This document shows positions 29,382-37,749 of a stretch of DNA of 64,000 nucleotides, piece after piece. Origin of the DNA: Hymenobacter sp. DG25A. Lineage in GTDB: Bacteria; Bacteroidota; Bacteroidia; Cytophagales; Hymenobacteraceae. Under the pieces are notes generated by a model. The model ran no database searches. It was given only the letters and a program-made list of their open reading frames with translations, and was not told the DNA's origin. The translations under genes and the position numbers were made by a program. The stretch spans positions 744,001 to 808,000 of the forward strand of contig NZ_CP012623.1 of the NCBI RefSeq assembly GCF_001280305.1. Reading direction: 5' to 3'. The first letter of the stretch is position 1, and each line of letters opens with the position of its first letter.

Positions 29382-31511
29382 GTGACTTCAACTACAAAAA
29401 AAAGAATAGCCATTGCCCTGGGTAGCCTGTTGGTGCTGTTGGCATTGGCATTAGGCATATTTCTTCTCAAGCGCCAGGAGTTGTTGCAGTATGCACTGCG
29501 GCAGGTAAAAGCGAAGGTGGAAGCCAAATATCCGGTAACGCTGGCCTTGGGCCCCGCCCGGTTTGTGGACCTGAATACCGTCCGTATAGATGGCGTAAGC
29601 CTGGTGCCTACCGCCCGCCCCGATACGCTGCTGCAGGCCCGGCGCATCAATGCGTCTATCAGCCTGAAGTCTCTGTTTGCCCGGCGCCCCGTGTTTAGCG
29701 GCCTCCAGATTGACAGCGCCCGCCTCACTGCTCACAAAACGGCCACCACGGACAACTATTCCTTCCTCTTCAAGAAACAGAAGACCACTGTTAAGCGCGA
29801 CACCACCCAGGGAGCCAACTATGGCCTGATGGTGAATCAGCTGCTGGAAACGGTTTTTGACAATATTCCCGGGGAGGCTGATTTCCGCAGCTTCCTGGTC
29901 ACCTACCGTAGCCCGGAGCATAACGCTACCATCACCATGCCGCGCTTCGCTATTGAGGATGGCGACATCCAGGGCCAGCTCACGGCGGATATCGACTCCG
30001 TGGTTAACCGGTTTGGCCTGCAGGGCCACGTAGAGCCCAGTGACTACTCCCTCACGGCCAACGTGTATGGGCTGGATGGGCGCCCTGTGGTGATGCCCTA
30101 CGTGCAGCGCCGCTACGGCGCCCGGGTGCAGTTTGATACCGTGCGGGTGAGCCTGACGGGCAAAGACCTGAACAATGATGAGTTGACGGTGAAAGGCACG
30201 GCCTGGGCGCGCAACTTTGTGGTGCACCACCCCAAGCTGGCCGACCACGATGTGCGCTTCCCCCGCGCCGGCATTGACTATGTAGCCACGTTGGGTAAGG
30301 CCTACGCCGCCCTGGAAAAAGGCACTAAAGTCACCCTGAACCAGATGGAGGTTTTCCCGCAGCTCAGCGTGCGCAAGCTGCCCCGCAACAAGCGGGTAAT
30401 TGGGGAAATCAACGGCGTGAAGTCCCGGGATGAGATGCTGGCCGGCCTGCAGGTGAAAGCCCTGATAGAGTCCGGTGAAACGCCGGCCAACGACTTTTTC
30501 AATGCCTTGCCGGAAGGCATGTTCAGCACCCTGGAAGGCATGCAAGGCGAAGGTACCCTTACCTACCGTCTGAGTGCGGATCTGGACATGAATAAGCTGG
30601 ATAGCCTCAAGTTCAACTCCTCGCTGAAAGGCAAGAATTTCCGGATTACGCGCTTTGGCCGCGAGGACCTGAGCAAGCTGAACACGCCCTTCTATTACAC
30701 TGCCTACAATGATAAAGGCGACTCCATCAAGACCTTCCAGGTCGGACCGCCCAACCCCAAATTCGTGCCTTTCAATCAGGTGTCGCCGTACCTAAAGTAT
30801 GCTATTCTGACGGCGGAAGACCCGCGCTTCTTCACGCACAAAGGCTTTATGGAAAAGGCCTTCGTGAAATCCATTATTCAGAATATTAAGGAGAAGCGCT
30901 TTGCCCGCGGCGGCAGCACGCTTTCTATGCAGCTGGTGAAAAACGTGTTTCTGACCCGTCAGAAAACCGTGACGCGCAAGATAGAAGAGGCGCTGATTGT
31001 CTGGCTGATTGAAAACACGCACATCGCCACTAAAGAGCGGATGATGGAAGTGTACCTGAACATCATTGAATGGGGCCCGAAGATTTACGGAGTAAAAGAG
31101 GCTGCCCAATTCTACTTTGATAAGCAGCCCGCCAACCTGAGCTTATCCGAAAGCCTGTACCTGGCCAGCATTATTCCGCGGCCCAAATACTATAAGAACG
31201 GCTTTAACCAGTACGGGGAGATGATGAGTAGCGCCCGCTACTTCCAACGCCTCATTGCGCAGCTGATGGCCCGCAAAGGCTACATCTCGCAGGGCGAGTA
31301 CGAAAGCCTGGGTTACCACCTGAACTTTAATGGGCCGGCGCGCAAATACATTGTACGGGCCGTACGGGACACGGTACGCACCGTATCACCCGCCGACTCG
31401 GCGCAGTTTGAGCCGCTCAACCTGATTGACCTGCTGGGCGGCGGCCAAGACGAGGGCGTGAATACCAACGTGCCGGAAACTACGGAGCCACCGGCCCCGC
31501 CCAAGCAATAG
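29382..31511 (+). CDS. AsmA-like domain fused to GT51 peptidoglycan glycosyltransferase
   Basis: A 709-residue membrane-anchored protein. Residues 8-31 form a transmembrane anchor. About 35-410 form a long beta-rich region resembling AsmA/YhdP-type proteins (VRIDGVSLVPTARPDTLLQA near 67). About 465-645 form a GT51 transglycosylase: EDPRFFTHKGF with the catalytic Glu (about 479), RGGSTLSMQLVKNVFLT, RKIEEAL and the EVYLNIIEWGPKIYGVKEAA motif. There is no transpeptidase domain, so it would polymerise lipid II glycan strands without cross-linking, as MtgA does. The tail is Pro-rich. The start is GTG; a TTG two codons upstream is possible. It has its own promoter, divergent from purB, and ends at a perfect palindrome. 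Confidence 0.88.
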   Translation: MTSTTKKRIAIALGSLLVLLALALGIFLLKRQELLQYALRQVKAKVEAKYPVTLALGPARFVDLNTVRIDGVSLVPTARPDTLLQARRINASISLKSLFARRPVFSGLQIDSARLTAHKTATTDNYSFLFKKQKTTVKRDTTQGANYGLMVNQLLETVFDNIPGEADFRSFLVTYRSPEHNATITMPRFAIEDGDIQGQLTADIDSVVNRFGLQGHVEPSDYSLTANVYGLDGRPVVMPYVQRRYGARVQFDTVRVSLTGKDLNNDELTVKGTAWARNFVVHHPKLADHDVRFPRAGIDYVATLGKAYAALEKGTKVTLNQMEVFPQLSVRKLPRNKRVIGEINGVKSRDEMLAGLQVKALIESGETPANDFFNALPEGMFSTLEGMQGEGTLTYRLSADLDMNKLDSLKFNSSLKGKNFRITRFGREDLSKLNTPFYYTAYNDKGDSIKTFQVGPPNPKFVPFNQVSPYLKYAILTAEDPRFFTHKGFMEKAFVKSIIQNIKEKRFARGGSTLSMQLVKNVFLTRQKTVTRKIEEALIVWLIENTHIATKERMMEVYLNIIEWGPKIYGVKEAAQFYFDKQPANLSLSESLYLASIIPRPKYYKNGFNQYGEMMSSARYFQRLIAQLMARKGYISQGEYESLGYHLNFNGPARKYIVRAVRDTVRTVSPADSAQFEPLNLIDLLGGGQDEGVNTNVPETTEPPAPPKQ

Positions 31512-31519
31512 CCAGCGTA

Positions 31520-31577
31520 CAGACTTCATAAAAAAGCCCCACCGGCCATGGCCGGTGGGGCTTTTTTATGAAGTCTG
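31520..31577. terminator. Perfect 58-bp palindromic bidirectional terminator
   Basis: The whole segment is an uninterrupted inverted repeat centred on GGCCATGGCC, with A6 and T6 runs inside the arms. It separates the convergent AsmA/GT51 and terC genes. Confidence 0.9.
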
Positions 31578-31584
31578 GTTTGGG

Positions 31585-32553
31585 TTATAGGCTGGAATCA
31601 TCCGCAGAATCATCTGCCGTGGGTAGCTGCAATTCTTCCTTGGCCTTGGGTAGTAACAGCGACAGCACCACCGACATGACCAAAATAAAGCCCACCACCC
31701 CGAGAGAAATGGCCATGGGCAACTCATATAGCTCGGATATGAGCAGCTTCACCCCAATAAAAATCAGGATAAGGGACAGGCCATAGTGCAGATAGTGGAA
31801 CAGGCGCATGAGGCCTTCCAAGGCAAAATAGAGTGCCCGCAAACCCAGCAAAGCAAACACGTTGGAGGTAAACACAATAAACGTGTCGCGCGAGACGGCC
31901 AGAATAGCCGGGATAGAGTCAGCGGCAAAAACCACATCGGTGGTTTCTACCATCACCAGCACCACAAACAGAGGCGTGGCAAACAGCAGCTTCTCTTTCC
32001 GCACGAAGAACTTGCCGCCCTCCAGCTTGCTGGTAATGGGCAGGTGGCGGCTGAGAAATTTCACCACCGGGTTAGCATCGGGGTCAATTTCCGGCTCTCC
32101 GGCCGAGGTGGCCATTTTAACGCCGGTGTAGACCAGAAAAGCCCCCAGCACATACAGCAGAAAGTGAAACTTGGCCAGCAGGGCCGCGCCGGCCAGAATA
32201 AATATGGCCCGCAGCACCAGCGCCCCGATAATACCCCAGAACAGGATTTTATGCTGGTACTCCTGTGGTACCCGGAAGTAGCTGAAAATGAGCAGGAAAA
32301 CGAAAAGATTGTCTACGCTCAGCGACTTCTCAATGAGGTAGCCGGTCAGAAACTCCAGGGCCGGCTGCTTGCCCATGGTGCGCAGCACCAGGTAGTTGAA
32401 CGACAACGACAGCAGGATCCAGAAGGCACTCCAGCCCAGGGCCTCGCGCATTTTTACTACGTGGGCCTTGCGGTTGAACACGAGCAGATCGAGCAAGAGC
32501 ATTGCCAGCACAAAGGTGACAAAGGCAACCCAAAACAGGGGAGTATTTTCCAT
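31585..32553 (-). CDS. TerC/Alx-family membrane protein
   Basis: A 322-residue integral membrane protein with about nine hydrophobic segments. Two family hallmarks are present: EKSLSVDNLFVFLLIF (about 75-90) and VETTDVVFAADSIPAILAVS (about 202-221), whose acidic residues in helices are thought to bind metal. TerC/Alx proteins are implicated in manganese export and in metalation of exported proteins, and are named from tellurite resistance. No yybP-ykoY-like leader RNA is visible: only 56 bases separate it from the upstream gene. Probably the last gene of hemG-mannosyltransferase-terC. Confidence 0.93.
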   Translation of the reverse strand: MENTPLFWVAFVTFVLAMLLLDLLVFNRKAHVVKMREALGWSAFWILLSLSFNYLVLRTMGKQPALEFLTGYLIEKSLSVDNLFVFLLIFSYFRVPQEYQHKILFWGIIGALVLRAIFILAGAALLAKFHFLLYVLGAFLVYTGVKMATSAGEPEIDPDANPVVKFLSRHLPITSKLEGGKFFVRKEKLLFATPLFVVLVMVETTDVVFAADSIPAILAVSRDTFIVFTSNVFALLGLRALYFALEGLMRLFHYLHYGLSLILIFIGVKLLISELYELPMAISLGVVGFILVMSVVLSLLLPKAKEELQLPTADDSADDSSL

Positions 32554-32609
32554 GCAACGGCATCAGGAACCACACAAGAGAGAACCCCTCGCATAAGGGG
32601 GTAAAGCGC

Positions 32610-33401
32610 CTACCGTGTTTCGGGCGCGGAGGTTGCGGCCGTAGCTGAAACCGGGCGGGCGGAAGTGGGGTAACGGTCGAAGCGGCGGAACCAACTGCTC
32701 ACCTTCATTTGCACCACTCCAAAAAAAGCTTCCTTAAAGATACCCTTGCTCATTTTAGATGCGCCCCGGGTCCGGTCGGTGAAGATAATAGGCACCTCCT
32801 TGAGGCGGAAGCCATATTTGTAGGCCAGCCACTTCATCTCAATCTGGAAGGCATAGCCGATAAACCGGATCCGATTGAGCGGAATTACCCGCAGCACCTG
32901 CGCCGTGTAGCACTTGAAGCCGGCCGTCGCATCCATGATAGGCATGCCCGTAATAAAGCGCACGTAGGCCGAGGCAAACCAGGACATAAGCACCCGGTTC
33001 ATGGGCCAGTTAACCACGTTCACGCCGTGAATGTACCGGGAGCCAATGGCCATATCATGGCCTTCCACGGCACAGGCCTCATACAGGCGAATCAGGTCTT
33101 CGGGGTTGTGGGAAAAGTCGGCATCCATCTCAAAGATGTAAGAATAGCCGTGGCTCAATCCCCACTTAAAGCCATGGATATAGGCTGTGCCCAGGCCCTG
33201 CTTGCCGGCCCGCTCCTCCAGAAACAAACGTCCGGGAAACTCGGCCTGCAGGTCGCGCACAATCTGAGCGGTACCATCGGGGGAGCCGTCATCGATGATG
33301 AGCACATCGAATGGCTTGGGCAACGAAAACACTTTGCGAATGATGAGCTCAGCGTTTTCCCGCTCGTTGTAGGTCGGTATGATAACGAGCGAGTCGTTCA
33401 T
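32610..33401 (-). CDS. Polyprenol-phosphate mannosyltransferase-like GT2
   Basis: A 263-residue family 2 glycosyltransferase. LVIIPTYNERENAE at the N-terminus, IDDGSPDGTA near 35-44 and MDADFSHNPEDL near 94-105 are the donor and metal sites of DPM1/Ppm1-type enzymes. There are no C-terminal membrane helices, as in the soluble catalytic DPM1 form. It likely makes a polyprenyl-phosphate sugar (mannose is the usual one) for surface glycan or lipoprotein glycosylation. The start MNDSLVIIP follows hemG by 19 bases, so the two are co-transcribed. The C-terminal 20 residues are Ala/Thr/Ser-rich and low in complexity. Confidence 0.9.
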   Translation of the reverse strand: MNDSLVIIPTYNERENAELIIRKVFSLPKPFDVLIIDDGSPDGTAQIVRDLQAEFPGRLFLEERAGKQGLGTAYIHGFKWGLSHGYSYIFEMDADFSHNPEDLIRLYEACAVEGHDMAIGSRYIHGVNVVNWPMNRVLMSWFASAYVRFITGMPIMDATAGFKCYTAQVLRVIPLNRIRFIGYAFQIEMKWLAYKYGFRLKEVPIIFTDRTRGASKMSKGIFKEAFFGVVQMKVSSWFRRFDRYPTSARPVSATAATSAPETR

Positions 33402-33420
33402 GTTGGTCAAATATAGCAGG

Positions 33421-34758
33421 TCAGCGCGTCTTGCCCGCCGAAATCTTTTCGGCGGTTTGGCGGGCGTAGCGGATGCAGTCGGGCACGGCTACGCCCGCCT
33501 GCCAATTAGACACCACATCTACCCCAAATGTTGCCAGCCGGGCCGCTGCTTCGCGGGCCGGGAGGATGCGCTCATCAAACTGAGGAATGGCCCGCTCCCA
33601 CACAAAGCGACGCTGCCACTGGGGCCGCGCTGCCTTAATGCCGTACAGCCGGCCCATTTCCTGGTGTACTTTCAGCAGCATCTCGGTTTCCGGCTCATGG
33701 GCAGCTTCCTGCGACAGGGCACCACCCACAAACGTGGTGAACAGAACCTCGTCGGCGGGGCAGCGGTCCGGGAACAGGGAACTGCTCCAGATGCTGCCGG
33801 CCGCGTAAGCTCCCTCTACTTTGGGATGCAGCGCGCCGAATCCTTCCAAGGGATGCTGAACATCGGCGCGGCGGTAGGCGGTATGCACGGCACACATGGT
33901 AGGGTAATACACCGGGCGAATGGCGGCTGCCTCCGAGGGGAACAGACCGGCCAGTATATCAGCCGTGGCGGCCGTGGGCAGGGCCACTACCACCCGGTCG
34001 TAGGCGCGGTCGGAGAAGGCACCGCTGGGTGTGTGCACGTGAAAGCGGCCTTCGCCGTTGCGAGTAAGCTCCCGTACGGGCTGGTGCAGGAACAGGTGGC
34101 CAGCCAACTGGGAGGCCAAGGCGTCGGGGAGGGTGTGCAGGCCGTTGCGCAGTGAAATGGTGCGGCGGCGCTGGCCGGTGCCCGACTTGGCCAGGCCGCG
34201 CAGCACGGAGCCATACTGCTGCTCCAGCTCGGCCAGCCTGGGAAAGGTGGCCTGGAGGAGGAGCTGGTCCGGGTCGCCGGCATAGATGCCGGATACAAAC
34301 GGATTAACGGCGTAATCAACAATTTCCTGGTTGAAGCGGCGGCGGAAAAAGGCGGCAATGGTTTCCTTGGGGTTTACGGGGCCGGCCGGCCGGAACAGCT
34401 CCTGCAGAATAGCCAGCCTGGCTTTCAGACTGAAAAACCCGGATAGCAGCAAACCCTGCGGTGAGCCGGGCAGCTTGCGGTAGCGCCCGCCGCGCAGCAC
34501 GTAGCGGTTGGCGCTGGTGGCGGCCGGCTCCTGTATCTGAGCGGTAAGGTTCAGGTCCTGCAGCAGCTCCTCCAGCTCGGTGGAAAGCAGCAATGAGTTG
34601 GGCCCCAGCTCTACCAGATAAGGGCCTTCGCAGCGGGTGCGCATGGTCCCGCCCGGATCATCACCGGCCTCAAACAAATCAAACGAAATGCCTGCCCGGT
34701 GCAGGTAGTAGGCAGTGGTGAGGCCGGTGATACCGCCACCCAGAATGGCAATGCGCAT
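33421..34758 (-). CDS. Protoporphyrinogen oxidase (HemY/PPOX type)
   Basis: A 445-residue FAD-dependent oxidase that converts protoporphyrinogen IX (or coproporphyrinogen III) to the porphyrin in haem synthesis. N-terminal dinucleotide fold AILGGGITGLTTAYYLHRAG (4-23) followed by the FEAGDDPGGTMRT FAD segment; C-terminal FGVDVVSNWQAGVAVPDCI is typical of PPOX. Protoporphyrinogen versus coproporphyrinogen substrate cannot be told from sequence alone. MRIAILGGG is used as the start. It is divergent from the GmhB-like gene (82 bases apart) and leads the three-gene minus-strand unit ending in terC. Confidence 0.9.
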   Translation of the reverse strand: MRIAILGGGITGLTTAYYLHRAGISFDLFEAGDDPGGTMRTRCEGPYLVELGPNSLLLSTELEELLQDLNLTAQIQEPAATSANRYVLRGGRYRKLPGSPQGLLLSGFFSLKARLAILQELFRPAGPVNPKETIAAFFRRRFNQEIVDYAVNPFVSGIYAGDPDQLLLQATFPRLAELEQQYGSVLRGLAKSGTGQRRRTISLRNGLHTLPDALASQLAGHLFLHQPVRELTRNGEGRFHVHTPSGAFSDRAYDRVVVALPTAATADILAGLFPSEAAAIRPVYYPTMCAVHTAYRRADVQHPLEGFGALHPKVEGAYAAGSIWSSSLFPDRCPADEVLFTTFVGGALSQEAAHEPETEMLLKVHQEMGRLYGIKAARPQWQRRFVWERAIPQFDERILPAREAAARLATFGVDVVSNWQAGVAVPDCIRYARQTAEKISAGKTR

Positions 34759-34818
34759 ATTCAGAAAAACAGACTCGGAAGGAAGCCGCAAATTACACCC
34801 ATACCCCGCAGGAATCAG

Positions 34819-34826
34819 TAGTTTTG
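34819..34826 (+). promoter_or_regulatory. Possible -7 element for the GmhB-like gene
   Basis: TAGTTTTG matches TAnnTTTG; predicted start near 34833, so the mRNA would have almost no leader. No -33 TTG. Confidence 0.4.
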
Positions 34827-34840
34827 AACCGATGAATCAG

Positions 34841-35368
34841 ATGAAAACTTCGCCTTCTACCCTTAACAAAGCCGTGTTCCTGGACCGCGACGGGGTACTG
34901 AATGAAGAAATAGGCCACTATGTGTGGCACCCCGAGGAATTTGTGGTGCTGGCAGGCGTGCCCGAGGCCCTGGCGCGGCTGAAAGCGGCGGGCTATTATC
35001 TGGTGGTGGTGACCAACCAGGCTGGCATTGCCAAAGGCCTATATACGGCCACCGATGTACACGCCTGCCATCAAAAGCTGCAGGATGCCTGCGGTAACCT
35101 GATAGACGCGTTTTACTTTGCCTCGGCGCACCCGTCGGTATCAGAGTCATTGATGCGCAAGCCGGATTCTCTGATGCTGGAAAAGGCTATGGCCCGGTTT
35201 AAGCTGGACCCGGATGAGTGCTGGATGGTGGGGGACAGGCTGCGCGACATGGAAGCCGGTGCCCGCGTAGGCGTGCAGGGTATTATGATTGGCAGCACTG
35301 AGCAGGTAGAATACACCCGCTCCGCCCCCAACCTGCTGGCCGCCACTGACCTTATTTTGGCACTATAG
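34841..35368 (+). CDS. GmhB-like HAD-IIIA phosphatase
   Basis: A 175-residue HAD phosphatase. Motif I FLDRDGVLN has the catalytic pair D15/D17, motif II VTNQAGIAKG, and C-terminal CWMVGDRLRDMEAG carries the metal-binding Asp. This matches D-glycero-D-manno-heptose-1,7-bisphosphate 7-phosphatase (GmhB), which feeds LPS heptose synthesis, and would suit the heptosyltransferase-like gene at 26.7 kb. However, the Cys-rich zinc loop of classical GmhB is absent: the region reads SAHPSVSESLMRKP. It could therefore be a histidinol-phosphatase-like or other sugar phosphatase. The predicted start at 34832 (MNQMKT) is nine bases upstream. Confidence 0.82.
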   Translation: MKTSPSTLNKAVFLDRDGVLNEEIGHYVWHPEEFVVLAGVPEALARLKAAGYYLVVVTNQAGIAKGLYTATDVHACHQKLQDACGNLIDAFYFASAHPSVSESLMRKPDSLMLEKAMARFKLDPDECWMVGDRLRDMEAGARVGVQGIMIGSTEQVEYTRSAPNLLAATDLILAL

Positions 35369-35400
35369 AGTTCAAGCCTGAAGAACAGAACACGGTACAA

Positions 35401-35445
35401 AAGAGAAGCCGCCTGCCTGGTTAGGGAAAGGCGGCTTCTCTTTTT
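35401..35445. terminator. Terminator between the phosphatase and lipoprotein genes
   Basis: AAGAGAAGCCGCC pairs with GGCGGCTTCTCTT around a 16-base loop; A and T runs on both sides. Serves the convergent GmhB-like and first lipoprotein genes. Confidence 0.8.
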
Positions 35446-35461
35446 GAGGGGTTGTAAGCGG

Positions 35462-35614
35462 CTATTGCTGCTCAGAGGGGGGAAGCTGGCTGGTAGCGGC
35501 CACGGGCGAGGCTACCTGCGTGGCAGGCTTGGCTTCTGAATACGCAGGGCATTTGGTCTTGCATGACGCCAACCCCGCTAAACCTACCACTGTCAATAGC
35601 AAAACTTTCTTCAT
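35462..35614 (-). CDS. 50-residue lipoprotein, tandem paralogue 1
   Basis: A very short gene encoding 50 residues. The product begins MKKVLLLTVVGLAGLASC, a complete lipoprotein signal with lipobox LASC (Cys18), followed by KTKCPAY and a Pro/Ala/Ser/Thr-rich tail. The mature peptide is only 33 residues. It shares length, lipobox position and the KCPxY motif with the gene 186 bases upstream on the same strand, so they are duplicates. Not a known family to me. Probably an outer-membrane or periplasm-facing lipopeptide of unknown role. Confidence 0.75.
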   Translation of the reverse strand: MKKVLLLTVVGLAGLASCKTKCPAYSEAKPATQVASPVAATSQLPPSEQQ

Positions 35615-35745
35615 GCTTTAGTGCAAAAAATGAATGGATGTATAAATGCTTGATGTGCGGGAAAAGCGCGTCCTAATACAAAGAAACGCAAGATTTTACT
35701 TTCTAGTATGCGGCTGAATCAGTATCTAAAAAAGTCAATAAAAAA

Positions 35746-35775
35746 GCCGGTTTCCTGAATACACAGGAAACCGGC
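35746..35775. terminator. Terminator between the two small lipoprotein genes
   Basis: Twelve perfect pairs GCCGGTTTCCTG / CAGGAAACCGGC around AATACA. Downstream of the second lipoprotein on the minus strand and flanked by A/T runs. Confidence 0.8.
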
Positions 35776-35800
35776 CAAAAATTCCAGCTACAGAAAAAAT

Positions 35801-35953
35801 CTACTGGTGGCTGATGGTGCTAGCGGTGCTGGCCATAATGGGAGACGAAACGCGGTTGGCAGATTTCGTGCTGCTATACGTAGGGCACTTGCTCTTATTG
35901 CAGCTAGCCAGGGCAAACGTGGCTACCGAGGCCAGCAGTAGGAATTTTTTCAT
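35801..35953 (-). CDS. 50-residue lipoprotein, tandem paralogue 2
   Basis: Also exactly 50 residues, starting MKKFLLLASVATFALASC with lipobox LASC (Cys18), then NKSKCPTY and a Ser/Thr-rich tail. Sequence matching to paralogue 1: MKK, LASC at the same position and KCP.Y. A start 15 codons upstream is open but would spoil the signal peptide. A consensus promoter lies 43 bases upstream and a hairpin follows, so it is a one-gene transcript. Strong promoter and terminator suggest an abundant small lipoprotein. Confidence 0.78.
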   Translation of the reverse strand: MKKFLLLASVATFALASCNKSKCPTYSSTKSANRVSSPIMASTASTISHQ

Positions 35954-35995
35954 AACGAAGAGACAGAAGTAGAAAAGTGGAGAAAACGAAGATAT

Positions 35996-36026
35996 CAAAA
36001 GTACAGCTTCGCGGCGGCCGTACCAA
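35996..36026 (-). promoter_or_regulatory. Promoter of small lipoprotein 2
   Basis: Minus strand: TTG (36026-36024), 20-base spacer, TACTTTTG (36003-35996). The upstream part overlaps an inverted repeat GCGGCGGC / GCCGCCGC (about 36012-36034), which may be the end hairpin of the arginine decarboxylase transcript. Confidence 0.7.
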
Positions 36027-36044
36027 CAGCCGCCGCAGAATTCC

Positions 36045-37445
36045 CTACGAGGTATAGCCCAGTATGCGCATCATCGACTCGCCGCTTTGCTCCTCGGCAA
36101 AGACATAGTCGGTGAGGGTACCGTCCTCGGCGCGGTCCAGAATCACCATTTTGGGGGCCGGAATCAGGCAGTGCTTTACGCCGCCGTAGCCGGAAAGGCT
36201 TTCCTGGTAAGCCCCCGTGTGGAAGAAGCCCACATACAGCGGCTTTTGGTCTACGGGCTTGCGCTCGGGCAGGAATACCTGGTAAATGTGCTTTTCCGCG
36301 TTGTAGTAATCCTGGGAGTCGCAGGTGAGGCCGCCCAGCTGAATCTTCTTGTACTTCTTCTCCCAGCCATTCACGGCCAGCATAATAAAACGCTGGTTCA
36401 GGGCCCAGGTATCGGGCAGGTTCGTGATAAACGAGCCGTCAATCATGTACCACAGCTCCTTGTCGTTCTGCAGCTTCTCATCCAGAATGGAGTAAATAAC
36501 CGCCCCGGACTCGCCTACGGTGAAAATGCCAAATTCCGTGAAGATATCCGGCTCCGGCACACCTTCTTCCTGACAGATGCGCTGCACCGTACGCAGCACC
36601 TCTTCAATCATATAAGGATAGTCGTACTCCGGCTGCACCGAGGTCTGGATGGGCAGGCCACCGCCAATATCAATGGTCGTCAGCGTGGGGCACACTTTGC
36701 GCAGCTCCGTGTACTTATGCACAAAGCGGCTCAACTCCGACCAGTAATAGGAGGTATCCTTGATGCCGGTGTTGATGAAGTAGTGCAGCATGGTGAGCTC
36801 AAAGCGCGGGTCGTCTTTGATTTTCTGCTCATACAGCGGAATGGCATCGGCGTAGCGAATACCCAGGCGCGAGGTGTAGAACTGGAAGCGCGGCTCCTCA
36901 TCGGAGGCCAGGCGCATACCCACGTTGCACTTTTCGCGCACGTTATCGTGGTAGTAGTCGGCCTCGTTGGGCGAGTCCAGAATGGGCATGCAGTTCACAA
37001 AACCATCATTGATGAGGTTCGTGATTTCCCGCTTGTATTCTTCCGTCTTGAAGCCGTTGCAGATAATATAGGTGTCCTTCGAGACCTTGCCTTTCTTGTG
37101 CATGGCCCGGATGATGCTGATATCAAACCAGGAAGAGGTTTCGATGTGCACATCATTCTTCAGCGCCTCTTCTACTACAAAGCTGAAGTGCGAGGCCTTG
37201 GTGCAATAAGCATAGGAGTAGCGGCCTTTGTAGCCGGTTTTCTCAATGCCGTCCGCAAACCACTGCTTGGCGCGCTGAATCTGGCTGCTGATTTTGGGCA
37301 GATACGTGAGGCGCAGCGGGGTGCCGTGCTTCTCAATCAGGGCCATCAGGTCAATATCGTGGAAGCGCAGCTCGTTGCTTTCCACATGAAAATCGGGGGT
37401 AGGCCAGTCAAATGTCTGGCTGATGAGGTCTTGATAGGTATCCAT
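36045..37445 (-). CDS. Arginine decarboxylase, fold III PLP enzyme
   Basis: A 466-residue PLP enzyme of the alanine-racemase-fold decarboxylase group, of the compact form found in Bacteroidota rather than the 630-residue SpeA. The PLP Lys is probably K83 in YAYCTKASHF. TIDIGGGLPI near 262 is the glycine-rich phosphate-binding motif, and GLTCDSQDYY near 374 carries the CDS motif that supplies the active-site Cys and Asp of these decarboxylases. It would convert arginine to agmatine, the first step to polyamines. A divergent arginase-family gene starts 304 bases away, so the two compete for arginine or, if that gene were an agmatinase, form one pathway. Confidence 0.85.
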   Translation of the reverse strand: MDTYQDLISQTFDWPTPDFHVESNELRFHDIDLMALIEKHGTPLRLTYLPKISSQIQRAKQWFADGIEKTGYKGRYSYAYCTKASHFSFVVEEALKNDVHIETSSWFDISIIRAMHKKGKVSKDTYIICNGFKTEEYKREITNLINDGFVNCMPILDSPNEADYYHDNVREKCNVGMRLASDEEPRFQFYTSRLGIRYADAIPLYEQKIKDDPRFELTMLHYFINTGIKDTSYYWSELSRFVHKYTELRKVCPTLTTIDIGGGLPIQTSVQPEYDYPYMIEEVLRTVQRICQEEGVPEPDIFTEFGIFTVGESGAVIYSILDEKLQNDKELWYMIDGSFITNLPDTWALNQRFIMLAVNGWEKKYKKIQLGGLTCDSQDYYNAEKHIYQVFLPERKPVDQKPLYVGFFHTGAYQESLSGYGGVKHCLIPAPKMVILDRAEDGTLTDYVFAEEQSGESMMRILGYTS

Positions 37446-37604
37446 TCAGGAACTTGGGTTTTTCTTGGATCAGGATAGTTTTCCGTGGTTGGTAAGCTGG
37501 AAAAGCGGGTGTTGTTTTCAAAATCAGCGCCAAAAGCAGGCTGAAGTGAAAATTGGACCGCGAAAAACCAAAACCGACAACGAAAATCCCGAACTTAGTG
37601 CTCG

Positions 37605-37612
37605 CAAAGATA
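37605..37612 (-). promoter_or_regulatory. Possible arginine decarboxylase promoter -7 element
   Basis: Minus-strand TATCTTTG, exact consensus, about 160 bases before the ATG; a CCCCGCCCGCGGGG palindrome abuts it upstream. -33 not recognised. Confidence 0.4.
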
Positions 37613-37749
37613 CCCCGCCCGCGGGGTTTTGGTTGTGCTTTGTTCGTTGGTTGCGCCGGAAGGTCCGGGTGCGTCAAGCCTGAGTGGCTCGCAGCTGCTC
37701 AATCGGCAAGCATTAAAACCACCTTTAACCTTTTTCCTGCCCATGTAAT

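Noticed and set aside
32554..32609. yybP-ykoY manganese riboswitch before terC
   Set aside because: Only 56 bases separate the genes and the conserved core is not visible.
36087..37478. A 463-codon open frame antisense to arginine decarboxylase
   Set aside because: No domain or start signal; the minus strand is a full-length PLP enzyme.
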